NCBI RefSeq assembly: GCF_002234675.1
Contig: NC_019866.2
Coordinates: 24,426,955 to 24,490,954, forward strand
Direction: 5' to 3'
DNA from: Oryzias latipes
Taxonomy: Eukaryota > Chordata > Actinopteri > Beloniformes > Adrianichthyidae
Length of the DNA: 64,000 bases
The position numbers and the translations under genes were made by a program. Position 1 is the stretch's first letter, and every line of letters begins with the position of its first letter. Positions 25,301 through 50,550 of the stretch are shown here, piece after piece. Under the pieces are notes generated by a model. That model had not been told where the DNA came from. It did not search any database and saw only the letters and a list, made by a program, of their open reading frames with translations.

Positions 25301-25833
25301 AATTTTCTTACTAAATGACCTCCATTATCAGGGAAAACGCCACAAGAACAAAAGACCAAAAACACTATTTTCTTCAGAGTGGGACTTTAAAATGGAACCA
25401 AGTCGACTGTTTTATTTCACCTTCTGCTTTGCCTGCATGAATGAGAATCTATACAGTCATTAAATATCCTTAGATTATGTTTAATTGTGGTTCTAGTTTA
25501 TTAAAATCCTGAAATCTTCTATCTGTGGGGGGTGGGGCTTCAGCCCCCGTACAGCTGTGAACCGCCCCCGCTCTGAAGCAGATAGGCACGCGCTTCCTAA
25601 GATCTGGCCGGGGGTGTGAGCACAGCAGCTGTATGCGCGTGACCGCAGACTCACCCCACGATGAGCAGCAGCACGAGCGCGCTCAGCAGGTAGTTGGTCT
25701 GGTAGTACAGCAGGTTGTTGATCATGCGGTGGTTCCAGCGGTCCAGGTCCCGCACGTCCGGCACCGCGAAGCGGGCCGAGCACAGCAGGAAATCGTCCAG
25801 GCTGCGCAGGGGAGGGGGCTGCACGCCGGCCAT
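22355..25833 (-). CDS. praf2: PRA1 domain family member 2, three coding exons
   Basis: This is a small four-pass membrane protein of the prenylated-Rab-acceptor family. PRAF proteins sit in ER/Golgi/endosomal membranes and influence vesicle traffic and ER retention of cargo. Exons in order: 25833-25655, 24700-24483, 22494-22355. The lengths (179, 218, 140) total 537 nt = 178 aa plus stop, the length I recall for human PRAF2. Junction phases (2, then 1) agree, with donors GTGAGT and GTAAGT and acceptors CTTTCAG and GTTCACAG. The protein starts [17 protein letters not shown], has the family hallmark [13 protein letters not shown] near residue 40, a first hydrophobic hairpin from exon 1 into exon 2, [15 protein letters not shown] as the central polar loop, a second hairpin (about 118-145), and ends [21 protein letters not shown], almost identical to human. 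An upstream CCAAT on the minus strand (25988-25993) may belong to its promoter. Confidence 0.95.
22902..23060 (+). repeat. TTAA-MITE family 1, partial copy b (praf2 intron 2)
   Basis: It starts TTAAGTCCCACTCCCATCAT and reaches GTTTCTGCAGAGCGGCAGAA and GCCTCTGAGTTGTG, then stops. It lies inside praf2 intron 2. Confidence 0.7.
24894..25390 (+). mobile_element. TTAA-MITE family 1, complete copy c
   Basis: This is the best full-length member, about 497 bp. The ends TTAAAGTCCCACTCC and GAGTGGGACTTTAA are inverted copies and both include TTAA, as expected of a TTAA-targeting (piggyBac-like) non-autonomous element. Diagnostic inner words are GTGCAACAAAAATGGCAGCA, ATTCCAGCTCAGACCAGG and GATCTGTTGGTCTGCAGG. 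It lies in praf2 intron 1. No open frame was found. Confidence 0.75.
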
Positions 25834-25979
25834 CTTCACAGATTCTGAAAAACTCACTTTCCCGGGATGCCGCGCGGCGACGAAGAACGTGGCATCTCCC
25901 CCTCCCCTTTCGTCTTCCAACAGGAAATGGCTCCCAGAGGCCGAAATCTCAAAGACTTCCACAGAGAAAGGGCAGCTGT

Positions 25980-26000
25980 TACTCAGTCACTCTATTGGTC
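25980..26000 (-). promoter_or_regulatory. praf2: Candidate CCAAT box of praf2
   Basis: ATTGGTC on + (GACCAAT on the minus strand) lies about 160 bp upstream of the praf2 ATG in a TATA-less region. It is a weak single-motif call. Confidence 0.35.
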
Positions 26001-26087
26001 GGAAAAAACATTCTTGACCTAAAACCATTTTCTTTAGCAAGTTCTGAAAAATCCCCAAAATTTTAAAAATATGCAAGTAATCCAACT

Positions 26088-26275
26088 TATTCATTCATCA
26101 TCATCATCTTCATCCATTGTTCCTTTTTGGGGTCTTGGGGCTGCTGGAGCCTATCCCGTCCACTTATGGGCGAAGGCAGTGGACACCCTGAACAGGTCGC
26201 CAGTCTGTCGTAGGGCCACAATCACACACCCATTCACATCTATGGACAATTTAGAGTTGCCAATTAACCTATGAC
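26088..26275 (-). repeat. tRNA-derived SINE, headless copy
   Basis: It contains TTGGGGCTGCTGGAGCCTAT, CAGGTCGCCAGTCTGTCGTA and ATTTAGAGTTGCCAATTAAC in the same order as the fuller SINE at 60676-61075. The tRNA head is missing, and it has a (CAT)n stretch at its tail. Confidence 0.7.
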
Positions 26276-28543
26276 GCATGTTCGTAATGAGCTCGTATTT
26301 ATCAGGCGAGAACTGCAGAGCTGATAGCAGGAGGAGACACGCGGGGCGGCTTCAATAAACACTCCGATCTTCTGCCGGGAACTTGACGTACCGCGGGGCA
26401 GAGACCAACTCGCTGATGACAGACAGAGAGTTCGCGCCAGCGTTGCCAGATAGAGTCACAGGTTTCCAGTCGAAAAGTCATCTGAAAACCGCCAGACCCA
26501 GCCAAAAACCGCCCAACACAGCTTTTGTTGATGTTTTTTTTTCATACTGGACTGATAAAATAAAAGATTTTTCTAAATAAAAGATAGTTCAGACTAATAA
26601 TAAAATGTGTACAATATTTAATGTTTCTTCAGCGGAGCGCCTTCTTCCATTCATTTTCTTAACCCGCTCTATCCCCGCTATAACCTGCGTCCAGCTCTTT
26701 CATCCTTGTGCTGCGCTGGAGCGCCCCGACTATTGTATTTAGCGCTCTCTGTGTAGAACACACTGAGGAGCGCGGGGGAAACCAACTCTCAGCTACAGAG
26801 GATGTGAACAGGTGAACAGGTAGAGAGGAAAAGCAGGTAGAGAGGCAGGGGAGGGGCTTTGGCTTCAAACTCTGTCAGAGAGATGCAAACACGGGCGTCA
26901 GATTCAGACGCAGCTTTCCCTGCGGGAGTTGAAGCAGAGACTTTCTCTGGGATGATTTTATAAACTCACACATGGAAACATGATTACCAAGTAGAACTCT
27001 TCAAAATAATAAACCTGATCTCTCCACATTCTCAGTGTCTACCATGCATCGATAAACACATCGCTCCATGCAGAGATCAGACCAGAACCAGTAGCTCCTC
27101 CCACACGCGGCCGCGGTATCATCCTTTAAAGAACATAATGTGCATTTGCAGAGACGTATGCTTCAGACGATATCCGATTGGCCAATCTACATGTCAATCA
27201 AGTCCCGTACATCTCAGTGAGGATTTTGATTGGCTGGTGGATTTTAAAGAAGTTCTTTTTTTTTTTATCTTTTCTGGCCCGCGATCTACACTCATGTCAT
27301 TGAAGATCGACCGTTCTATCGCGATCGACATAATGAGCACCTTTGAAAAATATATACATGCATAATATATATAATGATGTCAAAACGGGTTGTGGCTCCG
27401 GGTGCTTTCTTTTTATTAGGGGCGGTCCCACATGGCTCTTTGAGTAAAAAAGGTTGCCGACCCCTTTGCTAGGCGGACGCCCGGTGCGGAGCGCGGACGC
27501 CTCTGCGCTCTGCCCCTCGCCCCGCGGGCTCCTTACCTCCCCCTTCTTATCTTCTCTGACACCCCTCACGAGGGGGGGGCGCCAGGGAGGAGCGCTTCAT
27601 GGCCCCTGACATCCGGACCCTGCGCGGCTGCCAGCGGACGGAGCGAACCGTGTCTCTGAGCAGAGCAGCCAGACTTAAAGTTTTGTGCTGAGGGGAGGGG
27701 ACGATGCTTTGTTACGTGTGGGGGGCTTCAGACTGCCATCCGTCCCGCAGGTCTATGTGAACGAGCAACCGAATTCAGGAGTATCATGTCTCCCGTCTCC
27801 GAGCAGAGCTCGGGCCGCCAGCTCACACAGCGGCTTTGGGGCGGTGTGTGTCCTTAGAAACTGTTCAAACAATCACGTGGATTTGTGTTTCTAGTCGTGT
27901 CCCGACTAAATAAAGGCTGATGTTATTCCCACATATTTACGTGCAGCCAAGATGCAGATTGCCGCATTTCCCGCATCGATTTTATGTTCATCCAAAGCTA
28001 AATGTTGTTGTTAGCGCGTGTTAGCCTTCACCTAACCGTTCTGCCACAAAAAAGCCCTGACCACACAGATTAAAAATAAAATGATGAGCGAACAGGCGCT
28101 TCATAATAACCATAACAATAATATAGGCACATTTGGAAGATCATCACGTATTTTACGGAGCTGCTAAATATTTGTATGTAGCCACTCGGCTTGTTTACAT
28201 CAGGACTCATTTCCGCTTCCCGTATTATTAACACTACTGCGCATGTTCAAATGATTTATTCCGAACGAAGGTGAGACATGTGAACGTTTGTTCTAATCGG
28301 AAAAAGTTTTTCTGTGCCCATGAACACGGTTGAATTCTAATCCGACCATTGATCCGATCAAGACATTTTGCACATGTAACCGCGGCTAGTGAGTCACGCC
28401 TCTTCTTGCATGTCTGGTCCCTGCAGGATGCCGAAGTTCACAATAGGAAGTCTGCAGCCCTGAGATCCAGTGTGGAGGAATGAGCCTCTGCAGCACTGCT
28501 GCCTCCCAGGCAACATCCAAATGGTCAAAGCTGACCTCTTCTG
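26276..28543. other. Intergenic between praf2 and copz2; repeat debris
   Basis: No exon was recognised. GC-rich patches lie at 27460-27900. A hAT-like terminus, TTGCCGACCCC, lies near 27451-27463, preceded by GATCGACCG/CGCGATCGAC wording typical of fish hAT debris. Short open frames here are not conserved-looking. Confidence 0.4.
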
Positions 28544-28748
28544 CACTTGTGCTATCTTAGATGACCCCCCCCTTCCATTGACGTGTTCTCCCTACCATGA
28601 CAAAGGTGGATAAAGGTGGGAAGATTTCATGTAATCCATGGACACCAGTGAAGATCACAAATCATTGAAGAAAAAAGGTTCAGAGCACTGTCTAGTGGGT
28701 CTAGATGACCCAACTCCCAATGTTAAAGTGCCTAGGATAGCACAAGGG
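28544..28748 (+). mobile_element. TTAA-MITE family 2, copy a
   Basis: A 205-bp element starting (with one change) CACTTGTGCTATCTTAGATG and ending GTGCCTAGGATAGCACAAGGG. It is the same element as at 53911, 55815 and 63185. The flanking TTAA is degraded here. Confidence 0.75.
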
Positions 28749-29112
28749 TTACAATGCAGAGAAGTCTCTGTCCACTCGCTGACACCTCTAGCTTAGACCT
28801 TTTATGCAGTTTAGCTTGGATTGCGACGCATTTCTGCTGATGTTCCTAATTTGTTAGTCACTTTGGGTAAATGTGTCTGTTTTTTAATGGGAACATTACA
28901 AAAACACATCCTATACCTGAACGACTGCAAGATATTGGAACTCTTTAGTTGCGTGTGCTGACAACACAACCACACAAAAAATATGAATGGAATTACATTT
29001 ATTAGCCTACAGAGGTCTGGATGTGGAATCATACTCAAAATGAAAGTGGAAAAACTCACTACAGGCTGATCCAACTTGGATGCAATGTCTTTGAAACTAG
29101 TCAAAAGGAGGC

Positions 29113-29330
29113 TCGGTAGTGGGTGTGGCCTCTACATGTCCGTATGACTTCCCTGCAATGCCTGGGTTTGCACTGGATGAGGTGGCGGTCTCCTGGGGGA
29201 CTTCCTCCCACACCTGGACCAAAACATCCGCCAACTCCTGGACAACCTGTGGTGCAACCCGGTATTGGTGGATGGACCGAGACAGGATGTCCCAGATGTG
29301 CTCAATTGGATTCAGGTCTGGGGAAAAGGG
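29113..29330 (-). pseudogene. Tc1-like transposase C-terminal fragment
   Basis: The minus strand reads PDLNPIEHIWDILSR, followed by a run resembling VLVQVWEEVP. This is the DLNPIEH catalytic block (third acidic residue of DDE) and C-terminal helix of a Tc1-family transposase different from the intact copy at 36.1 kb. Only the end survives and it has stops, so it is a relic. Confidence 0.75.
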
Positions 29331-29344
29331 CGGGTCAGTTTATT

Positions 29345-29790
29345 AAAAAAAGTACGTTTTTAGAGAGGACTTAAAAACAGGCAAAGATAGACTCTATAGC
29401 ATGAATTGAGAGGTCGTTCCAAAGTTTTGGAGCTGCTGCAGCAAAAGCAAGGTCCCCTCTTAGTTTGAATTTTGATTGAAGTACTTTTAGAAGCAGTGGA
29501 TCTAAGAGGACGGGAGGGGACATGAGAAAACAGGAGCTGACAGAGGTAAGGAGGTGCCAAGCCACGTAACGACTTAAAAACAATAAAAGAATCGTAAAAT
29601 GAATTCTAAAATCAACAGGCAACCAGTGTAGCAGGGGTGAAAAAGAGACAATGTGATCATATTTCCACGAGACGTGCAGCCGCATTGTGCATTAGCTGCT
29701 AACCCTCACGTATGTGGAACAACAGTAATCCAGCCTATGGTAATAAAGGCATAGATCACTGATGACCCATTTGCAAGATTTTCACTGCTT
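29345..29790. repeat. Fish dispersed repeat (LINE-tail type)
   Basis: It contains AGGTCGTTCCAAAGTTTTGG, AAATCAACAGGCAACCAGTG and GCAGCCGCATTGTGCATTAG. These phrases mark a very common fish repeat that often yields spurious open frames on the complementary strand. Confidence 0.5.
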
Positions 29791-29799
29791 TTACATTTC

Positions 29800-31200
29800 C
29801 CACCAAACCTCTAGGTGGTGGACATGCAAAAGAAAACAGTAGAAAAAGTGAAAGAAGAAGAACATCATCAAGTTTGCATGTTCAGCGAGTTCTTGAAAAT
29901 GCACCAAAGTGTGTATGCAGCTTGAGACTTGACCTGGGACCAGCGGCGTGCGACGAGGTTGATGGCTGGTGAGGCACCGACTCCTCTGGAGTCTGATTTA
30001 AAATTGCAACAGCTGAATATTTCACCATTTATCCAACAGCAGGTAACAGCATATAAGATCCACACAAGAAGATATTTGTCCAGCAGAGAATATTTCTTCT
30101 ATAGACATGCACAGAACACTCTTATTGTGTATAAATTATTCATATATACTGTAAACTAATTCAAGTATACAGATGTGTTCAGCACACATTTCATTTTGAC
30201 CCCAAGTAACTATTTATAGTATTTTTCCAACTTCAAATTCTGTTGTTTTTATCAGTGTTATCAAATGATGTCTGTGAAAATGATCATAAAAATAATTCTT
30301 TTAGGCCTGAAATGTAGTTTTACTACATTTTTCCACTTGCTCCCATGTTATTTTCAAAAGACAAAAATTAAAAACCATGTTTGGCCTCACCTTTTGAGTC
30401 CATGCGTTGATCCTTCTCCACACAAGGCTCTATCCTAAGCTCTAACATTTAAATTCTGCTATTCTAACCTCAGAAACTGTGGAAAAGGTGTCGAGTCAAC
30501 TGAAAATGTATCCAAAATACGGATCAGTGGAAAATAATATTTACTTAATGTGATTTTCTATTTTATCACAATGACAGGTGAGGCCTCACCTGACTTGCCT
30601 CACCTGAGCGCACGTCACTGCCTGCATGTGCTTCCCAGTAAAACTTGATGTTTTAACGGAGAGGAGTTCACCTTTTAACTCTGCTGGTGCTGAAACATCT
30701 GCTACAAGCTTTCAGAGGAAGATGTGGGAGTGTGTGAGGTTTGCTGAAACGGTGGAGCTGCAGGGAAGGTCTGGCACCTCAGAACATCTGAGGCTGAAAG
30801 ACCACAGGAAGAGTCGTTGAAAGCAGTGTCTCCTGGTCCTCCAATCATCCCCCGCTCCAACTCACCTGCCCTGATGGTAGCCATCATCAGGCTTTTGCAA
30901 ATCTTGATGATGAGCCGAGTCATGTGCGTTCAAGGAGGAGGACTTGGAAAAACAATATTCCCGGAGGAATGACGACTTCGAGGATTTAAAAATGGCTCCA
31001 CCCAACAGTTTGACAGAAGCATCAGCAGTCTCTATGCTTTCCTGAAAACTTCTAAAGCATCTGAGAGACTGACTGGAGAAGGTCCACTGTTGGCGCTTCT
31101 GCACTGAAGCTGCAGCGGATTCCAGAATGCGCTGCAATCTCCACCTTCACACCATCATTGAAGGAGAGAACAGATTTATTAAATATCTGATCGAGCACTG
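29800..31200. other. Intergenic, nothing identified
   Basis: No convincing gene was found. Short open frames on both strands (for example at 30626-30820 and 30862-31137) have no family features and no usable splice context. The stretch GAGGCCTCACC ... GCACGTCACTGCC near 30581-30622 resembles the end of another dispersed repeat. Confidence 0.35.
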
Positions 31201-31204
31201 TGAG

Positions 31205-31800
31205 TTACCGCACCATTGATTGGAAACCCCAGATATGAATAAGATTATAGAAAGGTATAAAATCAATGAAGAAGCCAAATACTTCCACAGAGTAAGCCAG
31301 CTCCGAGGCAAGAACAAGACCCAATAACCAGCTATGCACTGCCAGTTCTCAGTTACCCTAAAGAAATATCAAGATGACAAAAGGAAGAGATACAGACTTT
31401 GGGTGTTAAACCACGAAAGCTCCTCACCGTACATGGAGGGCTCCATCCCAGATCCAGCACCCTGAGACTGTACAGCCGCAAGGAAGGAGGCCGAGGACTA
31501 GTGAGGGGAGCCACGGAGCAGGATGAGACATCCAAGGGGCATGAATACATCAAAGCCCGACCTGACAGTGTGCTCAGTGAATGTCTCAGGTGATGGAGAG
31601 CAGAGGATACAGTGCTGGAGGACAGATCCTCATGGGAGGACAAACCCCTGCATGGGATGTACCACCGGACCATAACTGAAGTGGCTGATATCAAGAAGTC
31701 CTACCAATGGCTAGAAAGGGCTGGCCTACAGCACAGCACCGAAGCGCTCATCCTGGCAGCTCAGGAACAAACCCTGAGCACCAGACAAAGTCCTCCTTCT
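31205..31800 (+). pseudogene. Non-LTR retrotransposon reverse transcriptase, C-terminal relic
   Basis: Plus-strand frames read KLLTVHGGLHPRSSTLRLYS, then GGRGLV, then DKPLHGMYHR and EVADIKKSYQWLERAGL, and finally STEALILAAQEQTLSTR. This order is typical of the post-reverse-transcriptase region of fish non-LTR retrotransposons. In-frame stops and a frame change at about 31593-31612 break it. It lies just upstream of the copz2 promoter. I cannot assign the clade with certainty. Confidence 0.75.
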
Positions 31801-32121
31801 CTTATGACAGCTGCACTGTTCGACTCCAAACTCCTTCAATTTTACTTTGATGCACAAAGAAAATCTGTTTTATTAAATAAACTGTTATCAATAAATTGTC
31901 TTTTTTATGGTCAGAACAGAAAGGAAAAACTTTACTAGCCACAAGTATAAATAACATTCTGAAGTCAAGTTTCGGGAGACTTTTACTGTGAAAATCAGAG
32001 CTCGGCGGAAGGGGCGTGTCTTAGCCGGTTCTCCGTGCGGGAGCGCGCAGCGGTGATCCCGGTGTGACAGCCTGGATCAGTCCACGTCAACACGGCGACA
32101 GAGACAGAGGCGACAGCAGCG

Positions 32122-45851
<13,730 letters not shown>

Positions 45852-46240
45852 CCCCACAGGAAGGAGCAGGGAGAGGCGTCGGGAGGACTTTTGTCTTTTT
45901 TGTTTTTGTTTTGCATCATTGATTTAACTTATTTGGATTGTGAGGGAAGCGTGGAAATGTTTTTTTACTTCTGTTGTCACGGCGATGAGCAGAGTGGAGC
46001 TGCAGCAGCGTAAACCCTGAAGGTCCAGTGGGGCTGCTGCCAAAGGCGGGAAGGAAGACGACACGGCTCCGCGTCCTGCACACGGACTCGAACCTCAGCA
46101 AGTTACTTTGTGGGTCAGAACGCTTTTTGTGGATTTCTGAGTGGAAAAATGCCAAAGACTCATTTTTAGGAGGCTTAGATTTTGCTCCAACAGATGTTAC
46201 TTTTTGGGAGGCTGCTAATAAAACGAAGTTTGTTGACATT
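45852..46240 (+). other. copz2: copz2 3' UTR with poly(A) signal
   Basis: The sequence follows the copz2 TGA. The first AATAAA is at 46217-46222, so a UTR of about 390 nt is likely. The true cleavage site is not visible. Confidence 0.5.
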
Positions 46241-48111
46241 TTTCTTGGTTTGCTTTTGATTTTTCTGTGGAAAAGTTTCCTCCCACGTCTTGAGTAAGAA
46301 CGTCATCAGGTCCTGCTGGCCCCGCCCCCTACAGCTGATCCAATCACAAACTAGAGGGACAAATATTGAGCAGGAATCTCCACATTTCTGATGAACCACT
46401 GAAGCCACGCCTCCTTGTTTTCTGATCTCAGAAATCATGTTTTGCATCAGTAGTTTGAGCGTGACGGTTGTGTGTTCGAGTCCCAAACGAGAACCTGGAC
46501 ACTGCCGCTCCTGCGCTCCTAGCCGAGTGCAGTTTTATAACCGCATCCGTTAAGGTTTCACCTGCTTCCCTCAGATTTGAGCAGCTCCAACACTGAAACC
46601 TCCAGCTTTGTCTCTGGAGTTCAAAGAAAAAGACGTTTCAAATCTGCAATGCATGTTCAAGCTGCATGTTCCACATCATGAACCCTCCACCGCCTTACTG
46701 GAGAGTCGGTGGCTACCTTTTGATTTCAAGACAGACTTTAGTTCTGCTGCTTTTGATTTTTCCAAACAAACCTTCATGTTCTTCCCTGGAACAGTCAGAA
46801 ACCAGAGATCTGTGTGTTCACGACTGTTTTCTGACTTTAATGGAAACTCGTTTAGGAAAACTGACGAATTGTTTTGTTTTTAATTGAACATTTGCAGAAT
46901 ACAATACAAAAATACAACATTTATAACTATACAATATAAGAATAAAACAGAGTTCTGAATACAAAACATTGTTTATAATATGATATACATTTTTTAAACA
47001 AACTGCTGTTCAATAATAACCAAATAAAGCAATAAAAAGAAGGAATTTTATAAACTAAAAATAAAAAATAGAAATGTGAGAGTCATTTTATGTCTCTAGT
47101 CCAAAAGATTTACAGATGTTAATCGTTTTTTGAGTCTTTTATTTATTTATGTTGTAGATCCAATTTCCGGTTTATTAACAAATTTACTTTTGTGAATATG
47201 GAATTTAGCCATGAAAAATAAAATATTTATTATTATCTTTGTGTTCAAAATCATGAAAACCAAATGTTACGTTTTTATGGTACAGTTGAAAAAGCAGAAT
47301 GAGGAAAGTTTGGGATCCGTTCAGATTTTTTTTTCCTCTGGACTCGTTTAGTGCGCACGCGCGGAGCCAGCTTCCACCTCATTGGCTGAACAGAATCTAC
47401 ATACCAAAGCTGACTGGGCCGTTCGGTGACAGTGACAGATTAGGCTCATGGCGATTGGTTGACCCAGCTCTGACGTCATTAACTGCGCGATGGGCAAGAG
47501 AGAGGGAGAGAGAAAGGGAGTGGGTGGGACAAATCGACGCAGTGCTGCCCCCTTGAGGACACATTTTAATTCATTCAAAAGCAGCCATAGTGTTACAAAC
47601 GTGATTTGTTCATCATTTATTCTCTTTATTTATACATTCATGCGAAAAATCACTAAAAGAAAACCCTGAAATTACAAAAGTACCACAATTAATATAAATT
47701 TATAGAAGCATAAGTCTTTAAAAAAATGAAAACACAGGTTCTTTGTTTTTTAAAAAACATGGTTTTTGATCAAGATTTTGTGACTTTTTCAAAGTTGCTC
47801 ACAAATTCAACCCTTTTCATTTCACAGTTACTGTCACTGGAGAAGTATTTGCATGAAATGTTATTTTCATTTTAAACTTGTTAATTTACAGTGTCTGCAA
47901 AACGTGATTGATAGTTTTATATGATTAAGCTCCTCTGTTCTCATTCATTTTGCATGAAAAGAAACCGACGAAACAAACGCGTAACTTCACATTTGAATCC
48001 CTCAGGATCGGTGTTGGAACAAACCTGTGAGTATTTTACAGAGGGCGTGTAATGACCAAACAGATCTGGAGGACTGGATCTCCTTCATGGGGGGTAGCAT
48101 GTGCGTTTTGG
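46241..48111. other. Intergenic downstream of copz2
   Basis: AT-rich; 46880-47060 looks like a degenerate repeat (ACAATACAAAAATACAACAT). Nothing supports a gene. Confidence 0.4.
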
Positions 48112-48126
48112 CCACTAGGGGGCAGC
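48112..48126 (+). promoter_or_regulatory. Candidate CTCF site downstream of copz2
   Basis: CCACTAGGGGGCAGC is a full match to the CTCF core CCASYAGRKGGCRS. It sits about 2.3 kb past copz2 and could mark a domain edge. Evidence is the motif only. Confidence 0.45.
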
Positions 48127-48792
48127 ATGCGGCGCTAGAAGTGTGTGTGGTTTGGATGTTTTTCTTCAAAATCACACACTTTGTCTGCAATCTTTTTCTT
48201 CTTCTTGTTTTTCAAATGGAATCAAATGGTTTGACTGATGGGACCATTTTTTTTTAAATCAAAGTTCTGCCGAACAGTACCAACAAAAGAGTTTGATAAA
48301 TGAAATCACCACTTTAAAAAAAAAAAGAAAGGGCTTGCTCATGCGCATAAGGCACGGAGGAAAAAGAGAGAGATAAAATGATAAAGAGACCTAGGTTTTC
48401 CACTAAGAAAGAAAGAGGGGAGTTAGGAGGATGGGCTTGGAGAAAAGGAGGTGCACTGAAGGGTGAGATAGTCCCCTCCCACTTTTTTTATTTGCAGCCA
48501 ATAGGGTGACCTGTATCCTCCCATCTGCTGGATGTTGCGAGCATCTCCTGCCCTGGCCAGATGGGGGCGACCTGGACACAGTGGGCGACACTGGACACAC
48601 AGTGATCACTGCGCCTGACTGTCAGCTTTTCATGATGGAAAAAAAACGACATGAAGATCAAATCCCTAAAACATATCAGAACTGAGTCACAGAAACATTC
48701 ACGCGATCTTCTAAATGTTGAAAACACGACAGTCTGTCCTCCAGCTGTCAGTCAGAGCAAGGGGCGGAGATTTGACCATAAAAGGTGTTCAG

Positions 48793-49240
48793 TTAAAGTC
48801 CCATCTCCGATCCTCTTCTGATCTGTTTTCAAAGTGGTCTTTTAATGATTGTTCTGTTTTTTAGCCAAAATCAGGAAGCGCCCTTGGTGAGACTGTTGGC
48901 ACAGTGTGAGCCTGCCCTCACTCTCCATCATCCCTGTGTTTACACTCACTCCTGCTAGCTCACAGCCCCTAACATTAGCGGTGCAACAAAAATGGCAGCA
49001 GTATCGTATCCGTCCATCTGTCCAGTTCTGATCCAGATTCCAGCTCAGACCAGGAAAACAAAGACGTTTACGGATCTGTTGGTCTGCAGGTGGATGATCA
49101 GAAAGGGGCGGAGCTTGGAGACTTTGACCCGCTAATTGGAGCTTCTACGTCACAAATACAAGCTTCTTCACAAGCAAATTCACCACAATTAGAATGAAGA
49201 AAAACCCAGAAATGCAATTTAAATCCTTATTTTCTTCACA
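48793..49240 (+). repeat. TTAA-MITE family 1, copy f
   Basis: It starts TTAAAGTCCCATCTCCGATC and contains GTGCAACAAAAATGGCAGCA and ATTCCAGCTCAGACCAGG. The right terminus is unclear. Confidence 0.7.
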
Positions 49241-49389
49241 TCATTAAGTTAACCAAAAATAGATCGTGTATAAAAAAGTAAACTTCTAGTACTCTTTTAG
49301 ACTATACTTTTAGACTAAGTACACTTAAGTAGACTACTTTCTGCTAAATGGTTGTTTTACTGCACACATAGGGGCTTTTGGGAAGTGAG

Positions 49390-49700
49390 TGATTGTCGTG
49401 TCTGTGCTGCAGTGAGGTCACCTCGCCGAGACATTTCAGCTTTCCATTAAGCCCGTCTCTGCCATCCGGCCAAACGCTCTGCCTGCAGACCTTCACCTTT
49501 CACTCCGTGTGCAGATGTAATCATATCCTTTTCTGCAGCGGGCTCCAGCTGGAATCCAGGCTGCAAGAAGTTAATTAGCACCTTCACAAAGGCCAAAGCT
49601 TCAGCAGGAGAGTTGGAGCCAACGGCAGCAGCAGCTGTGGCCTTCAGCAGCCTCCAGAGACCCGGAGGACCTCCGGAGGAACCACAGCGCTCCCACAGAT
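49390..49700. other. Repeat-free, regulatory-looking block
   Basis: This sequence looks unlike its repetitive flanks and has TTAATTAG (49572-49579, homeodomain core) and CTTCACAAAGG words. On the minus strand 49694-49572 could also be read as an exon between TGTGTGCAG and GTGCTAATT (NLWERCGSSGGPPGLW ...), but the protein is low-complexity. I favour noncoding regulatory DNA. Confidence 0.3.
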
Positions 49701-50144
49701 TTCTGCACACACGGGAACGGCTTTCTACTGACGCAGGGTCAGCTTGTAAGCAACAAGATTAGTAAACCACTGCTTTTTTTTAAATAAAGCCACAGTAAAA
49801 TGTGAGAAATGATAAATGACTCCTTACGGATGTTTGAATGTCAGATTAAAACAGTTCAAGCGGATTGTGGTTGTCAGTCATCCCAGGTACGGGGCGAGCG
49901 TTCCTCCTGATCCGCACAGGCCTCAGTGGAACCTGCAGAAACGGTTTGGTTCTGAAGGCTTTCAGGAGGAAACTTCTTCTGTCGGAAGAGAAACGTGATT
50001 TTGTCCGAACTGTTAAACAACTGACAAGTACAGGGGGGGGAAGGTTCATGATGTGGGCTTGTTTTACTGAGGCGAGCTCCAAATATTTTCTTAATTTAAT
50101 CCAATCTTTTTATGTAATCTGATCTTCTTTTATGTGGGTCACGG

Positions 50145-50550
50145 TGGTGCAGTGGCTAGTGTCTTTGCCCCCTGGTTCAAATCCTAGCTTGGACCTTTCT
50201 GTATGGAGTATTCACGGGTCTTCCTCCCACAGTCCAGAAACGTGCTTGATGGGTGAATTTTCCAGATCTCCAAGCCCTGCTTGCTGCTGATTAGCTAATT
50301 CAGATGTCTCCCCATTCTGATTGGATGAACACACCTGGTTCAGGTAATCAGCAGCAGGCAGAGCAGGGAGAGATGGAGAACAGGTGGAAGATCTCGAGGA
50401 CCAGGAGTGAGCCGCATAAGTGCCCCCAGGCGTGATTCTGTGCCCTGCGACAAACTGGTACCTGTCCAGGGTCAACAGTAGCCGGGACGGGTTCCGGCAA
50501 CCCCACGACCCCCAACGGGACACAGCTGGTTAAGAAAAGGCATGGATGGA
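50145..50550 (+). repeat. tRNA-derived SINE interrupted by another insertion
   Basis: The head shows GGTGCAGTGGCTAGTG (A-box like) and CTGGTTCAAATCCTAG (B-box like). The body continues with CTTCCTCCCACAGTCCAG and later GCGACAAACTGGTACCTGTC and AGCCGGGACGGGTTCC. About 50257-50425 is foreign sequence (GCTGCTGATTAGCTAATTCA ... GGAAGATCTCGAGGACC), so it seems nested. Confidence 0.65.

Noticed and set aside
29371..29685. 104-aa minus-strand frame
   Set aside because: Complement of a very common fish dispersed repeat.
31612..31938. 108-aa plus-strand frame
   Set aside because: It is the end of a non-LTR retrotransposon relic, not a host gene.
49447..49710. 87-aa minus-strand frame with plausible splice sites
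   Set aside because: Peptide is alanine/glycine-rich with no family match; the block looks regulatory instead.
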